Assembly: GCF_016908195.1 (NCBI RefSeq)
Contig: NZ_JAFBDK010000015.1
Location: forward strand, 27,950-91,949
DNA: 64,000 nucleotides
Reading direction: 5' to 3'
Origin: Jeotgalibacillus terrae
GTDB lineage: Bacteria; Bacillota; Bacilli; Bacillales; Jeotgalibacillaceae
Shown here in pieces: positions 1 through 7,556 of this stretch. A model generated the notes under the pieces. It was not told the DNA's origin. It saw only the letters and a program-made list of their open reading frames with translations, and made no database searches. The position numbers were made by a program, and so were the translations under genes. How positions within the stretch are numbered: position 1 is the first letter of the stretch; every line of letters begins with the position of its first letter.

Positions 1-651
1 GCTTTTTTCAGCTTTATCGCGAAGAGCAGGGATTACGTTATTCTCAAGGTCTTCACGTTTCAGTTCAGCAGCTGCAATATAAATATTTAAAGCCTGGAAA
101 TATTCTTTATTTTCGTTGTATAACTGGTCGAGCATGTGAATATCATCCAGTAATGATTTTTTTGAGTGATCCAGCTTCACACTGATTCTGTCAACCTGTG
201 CGCCGACCTTTTGATACTTTGATAAAATTTCATTCACTGAGCGGTTTACTCTGCTGAACAGCTTAGATATTACATTTTTCTTTTGATCAGACAGCTCATC
301 AGGATCAATCTGCTCTAACCGGTTCATCAGTTCTTTTAATATATCACCAATGGGTCCAACATCTTTCCGCTGAACATGATCTAACATCGCATGTGAAAAG
401 TTCGAAAGCTTGGACTGTGCAGCTGTTCCGTATTGCAAAATCGATTGATGATCTGCCGGATCAATCTGTTTAGATAACTGCTCAGCCTGTCTGCGGTCTT
501 CTTCAGGAATCACATCCACAAGACGCTTAGGAGTGGATGCGGTCTGTTCCTGCTGTATGGTCGTCATTTCATTATCACCAAATGGGTTGGCGAGTAAGTC
601 ATCAAGTTTTGATGACTGCGTGTCCGTTTTAACATATTGATTGTCCTGCAT
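1..651 (-). CDS. yaaN: TelA-family toxic anion resistance protein YaaN (3' end outside window)
   Basis: Only the first 217 codons are in the window; the frame stays open to base 1. The visible part is hydrophilic and helical, with a block typical of the TelA/YaaN (tellurite/toxic anion resistance) family: QAEQLSKQIDP near residue 55, then FSHAMLDHVQRKDVGPIG around residue 85 to 102. The start is the ATG at 651, preceded by GGGAGG at good spacing. It lies directly downstream of xpaC, the same pair as B. subtilis xpaC-yaaN, so the two are probably one operon. The biochemical role of the family is poorly known; the resistance label comes from tellurite phenotypes of relatives. Confidence 0.88.
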   Translation of the reverse strand, partial: MQDNQYVKTDTQSSKLDDLLANPFGDNEMTTIQQEQTASTPKRLVDVIPEEDRRQAEQLSKQIDPADHQSILQYGTAAQSKLSNFSHAMLDHVQRKDVGPIGDILKELMNRLEQIDPDELSDQKKNVISKLFSRVNRSVNEILSKYQKVGAQVDRISVKLDHSKKSLLDDIHMLDQLYNENKEYFQALNIYIAAAELKREDLENNVIPALRDKAEKS

Positions 652-666
652 ACATATAACCTCCCG

Positions 667-1284
667 CTATTTCTGCTCTATCGTATTTTTTGCCATATCC
701 AATTCAATGCGCAGTGTATCAAGATCATTTGAAAGCACCTTCATCAGATCTTCTTCAAGCGACCGGTTCAGCTCGTGAAGGGTTTGTCTCGTATCTTCAA
801 GAGAAACAAGTACTTCTTTATTTTTTACCGGCTGAGTCACAAGCATTGTGTATTTTTCAGTCAGTTCCACTGCATGGTCAAGATGATAAAAGAAAAATCT
901 CTCTGAAGCATAAAACCGTTTTGGATCTTTTTTAACGATCGTAAAAATTCTTCTCGAGAATTTGATCATATCATTCAGCTGTCTCATTGCAGAGATTGAT
1001 CTGATTTGAAATTGTTTAGCCTGAAGCCGCGACAGTTTTTGCTGGGCCTCTTTTAAATTGCTTTGAATATACTGAAATTCACTTTTAGTTAATCCATATG
1101 ATTTAATTAATGATCTTCTTTGAAACCATTTAATTGCGTAAAAAGGGAGTATGCCTCCCACTACACCTGTAAGCATAGAGGTGATGAAGGACATGTCCAT
1201 CATAAACAGGGCTGTAATCCATGTAATCACAGCGATTGGCAGTGATACACCGAGACGGGTGAGAAAGTTCAATATCTGTTTCAT
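667..1284 (-). CDS. xpaC: XpaC-like membrane-anchored protein
   Basis: The protein has two hydrophobic segments near the N-terminus (about residues 10-28 and 32-52) followed by a long charged, coiled-coil-like region, as in XpaC (named for hydrolysis of 5-bromo-4-chloroindolyl phosphate; real function unknown). Length (205 aa) fits the family. Two in-frame ATGs compete: the one at 1290 is only 3 nt from the AAGGAG at 1294-1299, the one at 1284 is 9 nt away, so 1284 is preferred. It is followed after 15 nt by yaaN, giving the classic xpaC-yaaN pair. Confidence 0.85.
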   Translation of the reverse strand: MKQILNFLTRLGVSLPIAVITWITALFMMDMSFITSMLTGVVGGILPFYAIKWFQRRSLIKSYGLTKSEFQYIQSNLKEAQQKLSRLQAKQFQIRSISAMRQLNDMIKFSRRIFTIVKKDPKRFYASERFFFYHLDHAVELTEKYTMLVTQPVKNKEVLVSLEDTRQTLHELNRSLEEDLMKVLSNDLDTLRIELDMAKNTIEQK

Positions 1285-1551
1285 AGCCATCTTCTCCTTA
1301 TAGGACTTATAGTATCTTATACGGCTGAGACGATGATTAGTTTCATTTATTTATTCTCTATCTATTGTCTAATATTCATCACCAGTAAGCAAGCAAAGCG
1401 GCGCTAACTAACACTGATAGACTTAAAGACTATTAAAAACGAAATAAATACCATTATGAGTAGCTTTTTATAAATCTATCAGGGTATAATATAATTCGAA
1501 GGTACTATTTATGAGCCATTGGGTTTATTTTTTGGAAGCGAGGGGCTAGAG

Positions 1552-1884
1552 ATGAGTCAACAGATTGAGTACTCACATGAATTAGCAGATCTATATCGAT
1601 TATTTGGCGACCGGACAAGATTAATCATGGCAAAAAAGATGTCAGAAGAAGAATGGACAGTGTCTGAATTCGTCCAATTGTTCAGCATCAGTCAGCCTCT
1701 TGTCAGTCAGCATATAAAAAAACTGAAAACTGCAGATTTAATTACCGAGCAGCGTCAGGGTAAAAGAATTTTATACAAATTGAATGAACAGGCTGAACAC
1801 TATGATCTGGTAATGAAAATTATCCATCCGCTTAAAGAAAAAGAAGCGGAAAAAGCAATGAATTATGAAACTGTAAATGTATAG
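1552..1884 (+). CDS. ArsR-family winged-helix transcriptional regulator
   Basis: A 110-aa protein with an ArsR-type helix-turn-helix: LADLYRLFGDRTRLIM at the N-terminus, recognition region FSISQPLVSQHIKKLK around residues 45-60, and the wing with QGKRILYKL. It contains no cysteine, so it is unlikely to be a thiolate metal sensor of the ArsR/SmtB kind; ligand unknown. The start at 1552 follows GAGGGG at 6 nt; an upstream in-frame TTG (1519) has no ribosome binding site. A TATAAT hexamer sits at 1485-1490. The next gene begins within a hairpin 45 nt downstream and may be cotranscribed. Confidence 0.88.
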   Translation: MSQQIEYSHELADLYRLFGDRTRLIMAKKMSEEEWTVSEFVQLFSISQPLVSQHIKKLKTADLITEQRQGKRILYKLNEQAEHYDLVMKIIHPLKEKEAEKAMNYETVNV

Positions 1885-1929
1885 AACCTGAGCAGATTCT
1901 TTTCATTTCAGGTCTATGTCCAGTACACT

Positions 1930-1965
1930 AAAAGCAGCACACTAAAGAAAGGCGGTGCTGCTTTT
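1930..1965 (+). promoter_or_regulatory. Hairpin enclosing the DUF1033 ribosome binding site
   Basis: AAAAGCAGCAC at 1930-1940 pairs perfectly with GTGCTGCTTTT at 1955-1965 across a 14-nt loop. The loop carries GAAAGG, the only Shine-Dalgarno candidate for the following gene, and the stem ends on the first two bases of its TTG start. The T-run is only four long and is part of the stem, so it is not a textbook terminator, although partial termination of the arsR transcript is possible. Confidence 0.6.
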
Positions 1966-2320
1966 GTGGCGTATTGTACAGCTGAAAAGTGATGCAGAAC
2001 CATGGTGGTTTTTAGATGGATGGGAATCAGATATCGTAAAAGAATGGACTTTTGATACGAAAAAAGACAGCTTTACTTTTTATAAAGAATTAATGGAGAA
2101 ACAACTGCTGCACTATGAAAAAGTGCGGGTGAAAAGAGGGACACAATCTGCCTTTTGGGATCCTGATGAATTTTTCTTTTGTGATGATTGTGATGAAGAC
2201 CTGCAGGTATACCACGGCTTTATTTTATTTCAGCAGCAGATACCATTTACGAAAGATCATATGACGGATGATGAAAAAAGGTTTTTTGAATCTATTTTCA
2301 CACAAAAAAAAGAGGCCTGA
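1964..2320 (+). CDS. DUF1033 family protein
   Basis: A 118-aa acidic, aromatic-rich protein. The N-terminus MWRIVQLKSDAEPWWFLDGW and the internal FCDDCDEDLQVYHG block are the conserved signatures of DUF1033, a small family of unknown function in Bacillota. The CxxC in FCDDCDE could bind metal or form a disulfide. I place the start at the TTG at 1964, 11 nt from AAAGG (1948-1952); a GTG at 1955 in frame is too close to that site. Both SD and start are in a hairpin. It ends in a strong terminator shared with the convergent permease gene. Confidence 0.82.
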   Translation: MWRIVQLKSDAEPWWFLDGWESDIVKEWTFDTKKDSFTFYKELMEKQLLHYEKVRVKRGTQSAFWDPDEFFFCDDCDEDLQVYHGFILFQQQIPFTKDHMTDDEKRFFESIFTQKKEA

Positions 2321-2338
2321 TCAAAGGCCTCTTTTTTA
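2303..2338. terminator. Bidirectional terminator
   Basis: AGAGGCCT (2311-2318) pairs with AGGCCTCT (2325-2332), flanked by an A-run on the left and a T-run on the right, so it can end both the DUF1033 gene and the convergent AI-2E-type permease. Confidence 0.9.
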
Positions 2339-3457
2339 TACCATTTTACTCTTTTTCATACGCTGATCATCATATCGCTTGCGGATCGTAATAAAGCGGT
2401 AAGCATTAACTACGATCGCTTTACCGACTGCATAAGTCGGGACAGCCATAATAAGACCGAGCAATCCTCCAAAACTTCCGGCTACAAGCAGCAGGAAAAT
2501 AATTGTAAGGGGATGGACCTGAAGTTTTTTACCCATTACCTGAGGAGAGATCAGGTTACTCTCAATTTGCTGGGCAACGATAACAACAACTATGACCAGC
2601 AGCGCAATTAAAGGTGACTGTATGAATCCAACAACCAAAGCCGGAATCGTACCAATGAAAGGTCCGACAAAAGGAATAACATTTGTCAGCATGGCAACCA
2701 GCGCCAGAACTATCGAATATTCGAGACCGATGATTAAATACCCTATATAAAGAAGCACACCTACACAAAAGCTGACAATCAGCTGTCCCTGAATATAAGA
2801 GCTGAGTGCAACATCCATATCCTGAAGAACTTTTCTGCCTTCAGGACGAAATTCTTCCGGTGTAAAACGGAGAAATTGCTCAGGCAGTTTCTGGCCGTCT
2901 TTTAACATATAAAATAAAACAAACGGGATGGTGACAATCACGATCGCAATATTTGTGATCACGCCAATGATAGACATCAGGTTAGAACCGATTGCATCAA
3001 GTGAGCCCTGCAGCGTACTTGCTACCCGCTCAGTGATATCCTGAATGGAAAAGTCCTGCTGCTGCTGAATACTTTTAAACCAGTCAGACTGAACTAAATT
3101 CAAAGTCATCGCAGAAAGTTCATTGAATATAGTCGGAATGTTTTCAACCAAAGCATTGAACTGGCGTGATAATGGAGGTCCGACTAAGAAGATAAGACCT
3201 GTAATCAGTCCGATTCCTGCAAGGTAGATCAATAATATTGAAATACCACGGGGCAGATATTTTGCAGCAAAATTTACAATTGGCCTCAGCAGATAATAAA
3301 GTACCCCGGCAATTGCGATTGGTGCAAAAAGGGTTGTCACGATAATGACAATTGGTGTGAAAATATAGTCCACCAATGACAATAAATAAATAATAATCAA
3401 AATGGTAATTAAGCCAAAACCGAAACGGAACCATTTTGACTTTGCTAATTCATTCAA
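2336..3457 (-). CDS. AI-2E family transporter (permease)
   Basis: A polytopic membrane protein of about 373 aa with paired N-terminal helices, a soluble loop around residues 100-150 (LSRQFNALVENIPTIFNEL), and a C-terminal bundle with ALVAMLTNVIPFVGPFIGTI and QQIESNLISPQVMGKKLQVHP, the hallmark motifs of the AI-2E/PerM superfamily. Members include the AI-2 exporter TqsA and Na+/H+ antiporters; substrate cannot be told here. The start is most likely the TTG at 3457: GGAGGG lies 7-8 nt upstream of it, and that SD is itself inside the longer frame starting at ATG 3472, which has no SD of its own. Monocistronic, divergent from a DUF1232 gene. Confidence 0.88.
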   Translation of the reverse strand: MNELAKSKWFRFGFGLITILIIIYLLSLVDYIFTPIVIIVTTLFAPIAIAGVLYYLLRPIVNFAAKYLPRGISILLIYLAGIGLITGLIFLVGPPLSRQFNALVENIPTIFNELSAMTLNLVQSDWFKSIQQQQDFSIQDITERVASTLQGSLDAIGSNLMSIIGVITNIAIVIVTIPFVLFYMLKDGQKLPEQFLRFTPEEFRPEGRKVLQDMDVALSSYIQGQLIVSFCVGVLLYIGYLIIGLEYSIVLALVAMLTNVIPFVGPFIGTIPALVVGFIQSPLIALLVIVVVIVAQQIESNLISPQVMGKKLQVHPLTIIFLLLVAGSFGGLLGLIMAVPTYAVGKAIVVNAYRFITIRKRYDDQRMKKSKMV

Positions 3458-3551
3458 TACTTTTCCCTCCATATGTATGTATAATTGACAATATCATAAC
3501 CTACACAGCACCATTATGCTAACAAAATATTCAAACCGAAGGAGTCGTTTG

Positions 3552-3830
3552 ATGAAATTTATCAAGAGAATTCAATTCGTTTTTCATTTTAGAAAGTCAC
3601 TGCCGTTTATTAAAGATTTTTTTACTTCATCAGCTGTACACCCGTTAAAAAAAGTTATGACCGCTGGATTAATTGTTGCTTATGCTGTCATGCCGGCAGA
3701 TATACTGCCTGATTATTTGTTTTTAATCGGCATAACAGATGATATTGCTTTTACGGCATTCATGCTGCAACTGGCTGTAAAGATGGCTCCGCCCGAGCTT
3801 GCAGAGAAGCATCAGCTGCACATTAAATAA
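3552..3830 (+). CDS. DUF1232 (YkvA-like) membrane protein
   Basis: A 92-aa protein with the DUF1232 core PADILPDYLFLIGITDDIAF in its second half, two hydrophobic stretches and a basic N-terminus. The family is found across bacteria with no firm function. The ATG at 3552 is preceded by GAAGGAG at 7 nt; the upstream in-frame ATG at 3516 has no SD. It precedes the cold-shock gene, and a second DUF1232 gene lies just beyond that. Confidence 0.85.
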   Translation: MKFIKRIQFVFHFRKSLPFIKDFFTSSAVHPLKKVMTAGLIVAYAVMPADILPDYLFLIGITDDIAFTAFMLQLAVKMAPPELAEKHQLHIK

Positions 3831-3857
3831 TTTTCAGCAAAATTTTAACTAATTAAT

Positions 3858-3885
3858 TTGACATTCAACTTAAAGGCTGTATAAT
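3858..3885 (+). promoter_or_regulatory. Sigma-A promoter of the cold-shock gene
   Basis: TTGACA (3858-3863), 16-bp spacer, TATAAT (3880-3885): consensus hexamers. Transcription would start near 3892, giving a leader of about 147 nt before the csp ATG. Confidence 0.88.
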
Positions 3886-3891
3886 AAGGGT

Positions 3892-4038
3892 AACAAGTCA
3901 ATAAGCAATGATACCTGCATGACAAGATTCACATATTACAAAGAGTGATCGGAAAGCACGGTACTTTTTGTAATATGTGAATTTTTCTATTTACGGAAAG
4001 TTGCATATTGTCAATTTATTTTTTGGAGGTTTTTCATT
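3892..4038 (+). promoter_or_regulatory. Structured 5' leader of the cold-shock gene
   Basis: The predicted leader contains a perfect 16-bp stem, ATTCACATATTACAAA (3927-3942) with TTTGTAATATGTGAAT (3967-3982), a 24-nt loop, and then TTTTTCTATTT. It therefore looks like an AT-rich attenuator or a small-RNA end. Long leaders are usual for csp genes and commonly act in cold-dependent stability or translation; the exact mechanism here is not visible. The SD GGAGG lies 9 nt before the ATG. Confidence 0.7.
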
Positions 4039-4239
4039 ATGAAAACTGGTACAGTAAAATGGTTTAACGCAGAAAAAGGTTTCGGATTTATCGAAGTTGA
4101 AGGAGAAAACGACGTATTCGTACACTTCTCAGCTATCACAGGCGAAGGCTTCAAGTCTCTTGACGAAGGCCAGCAGGTTGAATTCGAAGTGGTTGAAGGT
4201 AACCGCGGACCACAAGCAGCTAACGTTGTAAAACTGTAA
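4039..4239 (+). CDS. Cold-shock protein (CspA/CspB family)
   Basis: A 66-aa single cold-shock domain (OB fold) that binds single-stranded RNA/DNA and acts as an RNA chaperone. RNP1-type KGFGFIEV and RNP2-type DVFVHFSAI are both intact, and the length is exactly that of the family. The C-terminus NVVKL is most like B. subtilis CspD, but the long leader is more like cspB/cspC, so I do not assign a letter. It has its own promoter, leader and terminator. Confidence 0.97.
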   Translation: MKTGTVKWFNAEKGFGFIEVEGENDVFVHFSAITGEGFKSLDEGQQVEFEVVEGNRGPQAANVVKL

Positions 4240-4249
4240 TTGTTGATAT

Positions 4250-4283
4250 AAAAACCGCTCTCTTAACTGAGAGCGGTTTTTTT
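4250..4283 (+). terminator. Terminator of the cold-shock gene
   Basis: AACCGCTCTC (4253-4262) pairs with GAGAGCGGTT (4269-4278), followed by a T-run. Confidence 0.92.
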
Positions 4284-4378
4284 CATATCCTTTTTGTCTG
4301 ACTAAGTCCCAAGAGCTAATATAAGTGCCTATACGTTCAGGCTTACCAGGCATAGTCTAATAGCAGGGGGGAATAGAG

Positions 4379-4507
4379 ATGAAAGATAAAGAACCGATTA
4401 AGTCCTCAAAACCGCATCCTTTTGATTCTTTTTGGGAATTCCAGAGAAAAAAATCAGAACGCAGCGGAAAGAAAGAAGAGTCAAAGTCAAAACCATATTG
4501 GTGGTAA
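4379..4507 (+). CDS. Small basic hypothetical protein (42 aa)
   Basis: An ATG frame of 42 codons, preceded by a purine-rich GGGGGGAATAGAG, encodes a lysine- and serine-rich peptide with an aromatic patch (PFDSFWEFQRKK) and the ending KPYWW. It lies between the csp terminator and a DUF1232 gene that starts 78 nt after its stop. I do not recognise the family. Evidence is the ribosome binding site, codon use like the neighbours and the clean placement between units; it is too short for strong coding statistics. Confidence 0.55.
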   Translation: MKDKEPIKSSKPHPFDSFWEFQRKKSERSGKKEESKSKPYWW

Positions 4508-4585
4508 TTTATATACCGGCTGTCTTATGATAGAAATAGGAGCCGGTTACATAGAACATTTGCCGTGCAGAAGGAGGAGTCAGCT

Positions 4586-5038
4586 TTGGAACAAACCCGT
4601 GAAGAACAGGAAAACTTTTATTTTAAGCTAAGAAATAAGATTGACAACTTTTTAAAAGACAAGACAGGAAGAAATCATAAGTATGCAAAGTACCTGTTAT
4701 TTGCACCGGATATCTTCTACCTGTTGATTCAGGTTGTCAGAGATAAGAGAGTTTCAGGTAAGGATAAAGCGATGGTTGCAGGCGCGATCAGTTATTTTAT
4801 ACTCCCCCTGGATTTAATTCCAGAAGGACTGATCGGTCCTGGCGGATATATCGATGATCTGGTTGTTGCGTCTTTTGTTTTACAAACGATTGTCAATAAC
4901 CTGTCACCTGATATTATCAGAGATCACTGGGCAGGTGATGAAGACGGACTGAGTGTCATCAATAAAATTGCAGGGCTTTCAGATAAAGTGCTGAAAAAAG
5001 GTACATTGCCTGCATTGCTTAAAAAATTTCAAAAATAA
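4586..5038 (+). CDS. DUF1232 (YkvA-like) protein
   Basis: A 150-aa protein whose central part VAGAISYFILPLDLIPEGLI plus GGYIDDLVVASFVLQTIV is the DUF1232 core, flanked by a charged N-terminal helix and a lysine-rich C-terminus. This is a longer paralogue of the 92-aa DUF1232 protein on the other side of the csp gene. The TTG at 4586 lies 8 nt after AGGAGG (4572-4577); an upstream GTG at 4565 precedes that SD and is not used. Function unknown. Confidence 0.85.
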   Translation: MEQTREEQENFYFKLRNKIDNFLKDKTGRNHKYAKYLLFAPDIFYLLIQVVRDKRVSGKDKAMVAGAISYFILPLDLIPEGLIGPGGYIDDLVVASFVLQTIVNNLSPDIIRDHWAGDEDGLSVINKIAGLSDKVLKKGTLPALLKKFQK

Positions 5039-5066
5039 AAACTGCCGGTTATCCGGCAGTTTTTTC
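5036..5066. terminator. Terminator between the DUF1232 gene and ykpA
   Basis: ACTGCCGG (5041-5048), TTAT loop, CCGGCAGT (5053-5060), A-run before and T-run after, so it can serve both convergent genes. Confidence 0.9.
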
Positions 5067-5077
5067 ATATCATCACA

Positions 5078-6682
5078 TCAAGATGATACGCGTTCTTTAT
5101 TCCACTCTAAAAATTCATCATAAGTCAGCTGCTTGTCCGTAATCTGGCCATCTGTAATATCAATAATACGGTTAGCAATTGTCTGAACGAACTGATGGTC
5201 ATGTGAAGTGAAGATCATCGCGCCTTTATAATTGATCAGCCCATTGTTCAATGCTGTGATTGATTCTAGGTCTAAGTGATTCGTAGGCTCATCAAGAAGC
5301 AGAACATTGGCTTTTTTCAGCATCATTCTTGACAGCATACAGCGTACCTTTTCTCCACCTGAAAGAACGGAAGGCTTTTTCTTCACTTCTTCACCGGAGA
5401 ATAGCATACGTCCAAGGAAGCCTCTCAGGAACGTTTCACTTTCATCTTCAGGACTGTACTGTCTTAACCAGTCAACTAGGTCTGATTCCTGACCTTCGAA
5501 GTATGAAGAGTTATCATGAGGGAAGTATGACTGTGTCGTTGTCACGCCCCACTTGAAGCTGCCACTGTCAGGCTCAATTTCTCCCATCAGAATACGCATC
5601 AGCGTCGTTTTAGCAATTTCATCAGTACCTGCAAGCGCAATTTTATCATCTTTGTTCATTGTAAAGCTGACATTATCGAGTATTTTAACCCCATCGATTG
5701 TCTTAGAGATATCTTTTACCTGCAGTACATCATTACCGATTTCACGTTCCATTTCGAATTGCACGAAAGGATATTTACGTGATGACGGTTTTATATCATC
5801 GAGTGTAATTTTCTCGAGCATTTTCTTACGTGATGTTGCCTGTTTGGATTTAGATGCATTTGCACTGAATCTTGCTACGAACGCCTGAAGTTCTTTAATC
5901 TTCTCTTCCTTCTTGCGGTTTTGATCAGAAACAAGTCTTTGTGCAAGCTGACTTGATTCATACCAGAAATCATAGTTACCCATATAAATCTGAATTTTAC
6001 TGAAATCAAGGTCAGCAATATGCGTACATACTGTGTTCAGGAAGTGACGGTCGTGTGAGACAACAATCACAGTGTTCTCGAAATTAATGAGGAAGTCTTC
6101 AAGCCATAGGGTCGCTTGAATATCAAGACCGTTAGTCGGCTCATCAAGTAAAAGAACATCCGGCTTGCCAAACAGTGCCTGAGCAAGCAGCACTTTAATT
6201 TTTTCAGAACCTGTCAGTTCAGACATTTTTTTATTGAAATAATCTTCACCGAGTCCAAGACCCTGAAGTAAAATAGCTGCATCAGACTCAGCTTCCCAAC
6301 CGTTCATTTCACCGAATTCACCTTCAAGCTCAGCAGCTTTAATGCCATCTTCATCTGAAAAATCTTCTTTCATATAGATTGCATTTTTTTCCTGCATGAC
6401 TTCATACAGACGTGTATGCCCCATAAGCACGACATTCAGTACTTCTTCTTCTTCATATTCAAAATGGTTCTGCTTCAGCACAGCAAGACGTTCATCAGGT
6501 CCCATAGACACGTGACCTGTCTGCGCTTCGAGCTCACCTGAAAGAATTTTCAGGAATGTTGATTTTCCAGCGCCGTTTGCACCAATTAATCCGTAGCAGT
6601 TACCCGGGTTAAATTTAATATTCACATCTTCAAACAGTTTGCGGTCTCCAAAACGAAGACTGACATCTGATACTTGTATCAT
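5078..6682 (-). CDS. ykpA: ABC-F ATPase YkpA
   Basis: A 534-aa cytosolic protein with two ATP-binding cassettes and no membrane segments, as in ABC-F proteins that act on the ribosome. First cassette: Walker A GANGAGKST near residue 38, degenerate signature LTGSEKIKV, Walker B LLLDEPTNGLD. Linker region KSKQATSRKKMLEKI. Second cassette: degenerate P-loop AGTDEIAKTTL, good signature LSGGEKVRC and LLLDEPTNHLD. Both deviations are also what I recall for B. subtilis YkpA (YbiT group), so they are subfamily traits, not damage. The role is probably translation or energy-state related, not antibiotic resistance. Monocistronic, with a near-ideal terminator. Confidence 0.92.
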   Translation of the reverse strand: MIQVSDVSLRFGDRKLFEDVNIKFNPGNCYGLIGANGAGKSTFLKILSGELEAQTGHVSMGPDERLAVLKQNHFEYEEEEVLNVVLMGHTRLYEVMQEKNAIYMKEDFSDEDGIKAAELEGEFGEMNGWEAESDAAILLQGLGLGEDYFNKKMSELTGSEKIKVLLAQALFGKPDVLLLDEPTNGLDIQATLWLEDFLINFENTVIVVSHDRHFLNTVCTHIADLDFSKIQIYMGNYDFWYESSQLAQRLVSDQNRKKEEKIKELQAFVARFSANASKSKQATSRKKMLEKITLDDIKPSSRKYPFVQFEMEREIGNDVLQVKDISKTIDGVKILDNVSFTMNKDDKIALAGTDEIAKTTLMRILMGEIEPDSGSFKWGVTTTQSYFPHDNSSYFEGQESDLVDWLRQYSPEDESETFLRGFLGRMLFSGEEVKKKPSVLSGGEKVRCMLSRMMLKKANVLLLDEPTNHLDLESITALNNGLINYKGAMIFTSHDHQFVQTIANRIIDITDGQITDKQLTYDEFLEWNKERVSS

Positions 6683-6847
6683 TTAATAATCCCTCCAAGA
6701 AAACATATCAATACATTATAGCACTTCTTGACCTGCTTGGAAATGCATATCCGAATTACACTCAGTTCAAGAGTCTTAAATTTGAAATAATCTTTTCATG
6801 TGAGATAGAATGGATCATAAGCAATGAATTGAAAGGCGGAGATGGTT

Positions 6848-7447
6848 ATGCATCATATTTATCATGAAGGAAAGCCCGGAAAACCTGTATTACTCTTATT
6901 ACACGGTACTGGAGGTACTGAGCAGGACCTGTTACCGATCGCTGATATGATTGATCCTGAAGCAAGTATCCTCAGTGTTAGAGGGAATGTAAGTGAAAAC
7001 GGAATGCCACGCTTCTTTAAAAGGTTAAGTGAAGGTGTTTTTGATATAGAAGACCTGAAGCACAGGACACAAGAGCTGCACGAGTTTTTAAATGATGCAG
7101 CAATAAAATATTCATTTGACCGTAAAAACGTGATAGCAATCGGTTATTCCAATGGAGCAAATATCGCCGGAAGCCTGCTGTTTCATTACAGTGATTCTCT
7201 TAAAGCTGCGAGCCTGCACCATCCGATGGTTCCGTTAAGAGATAAGGAACTGCCTGACTTAAGTAAGATCAGCGTATTTATTGGAGCGGGAGAAAACGAT
7301 CCGATATGTCCGCCGGAGGAAACCAAAGACTTAACGGAACTGCTTAAGGGAGCAGGGGCTCAAGTAGATACAAAATGGTACAACCGCGGGCACCAGCTCA
7401 TCGAAGAAGAAGTGAGTGACGCTAAAAAGTGGTATGAATCGTTATAG
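6848..7447 (+). CDS. mhqD: Carboxylesterase/hydrolase MhqD
   Basis: A 199-aa alpha/beta hydrolase of the phospholipase/carboxylesterase type. The triad is visible: Ser101 in GYSNG, Asp151 in ENDPIC and His182 in RGHQL; the oxyanion loop is LLHGTGG. The whole sequence reads like B. subtilis MhqD (for example SVRGNVSENGMPRFF), which belongs to the MhqR regulon induced by quinones and electrophiles. The ATG at 6848 has GGAG at 6 nt; an ATG at 6842 directly abuts it. Promoter-like TTGAAA and TAGAAT hexamers lie upstream. I see no clear MhqR-type palindrome and no glyoxalase partner gene here. Confidence 0.9.
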   Translation: MHHIYHEGKPGKPVLLLLHGTGGTEQDLLPIADMIDPEASILSVRGNVSENGMPRFFKRLSEGVFDIEDLKHRTQELHEFLNDAAIKYSFDRKNVIAIGYSNGANIAGSLLFHYSDSLKAASLHHPMVPLRDKELPDLSKISVFIGAGENDPICPPEETKDLTELLKGAGAQVDTKWYNRGHQLIEEEVSDAKKWYESL

Positions 7448-7454
7448 TCCTGGT

Positions 7455-7481
7455 AAAAGCCTGCAATCATGCGGGCTTTTA
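7455..7481 (+). terminator. Terminator after mhqD
   Basis: AAAGCCTGCA (7456-7465) pairs with TGCGGGCTTT (7470-7479) with one G-T wobble; the T-run is short. Confidence 0.65.
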
Positions 7482-7509
7482 TTGTATAATAAAAGCAAAC
7501 ATATGATCG

Positions 7510-7540
7510 CAAGTGTTAAAAAAGGCATTTTTCACACTTG
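7510..7540 (+). promoter_or_regulatory. Dyad upstream of the PadR/RTP-like gene
   Basis: CAAGTGTTAAAAA (7510-7522) and TTTTTCACACTTG (7528-7540) form a 13-bp inverted repeat with one mismatch, ending 4 nt before the AGGAGG of the next gene. Candidate autoregulatory operator or leader hairpin. Confidence 0.55.
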
Positions 7541-7556
7541 AGACAGGAGGAATTGG

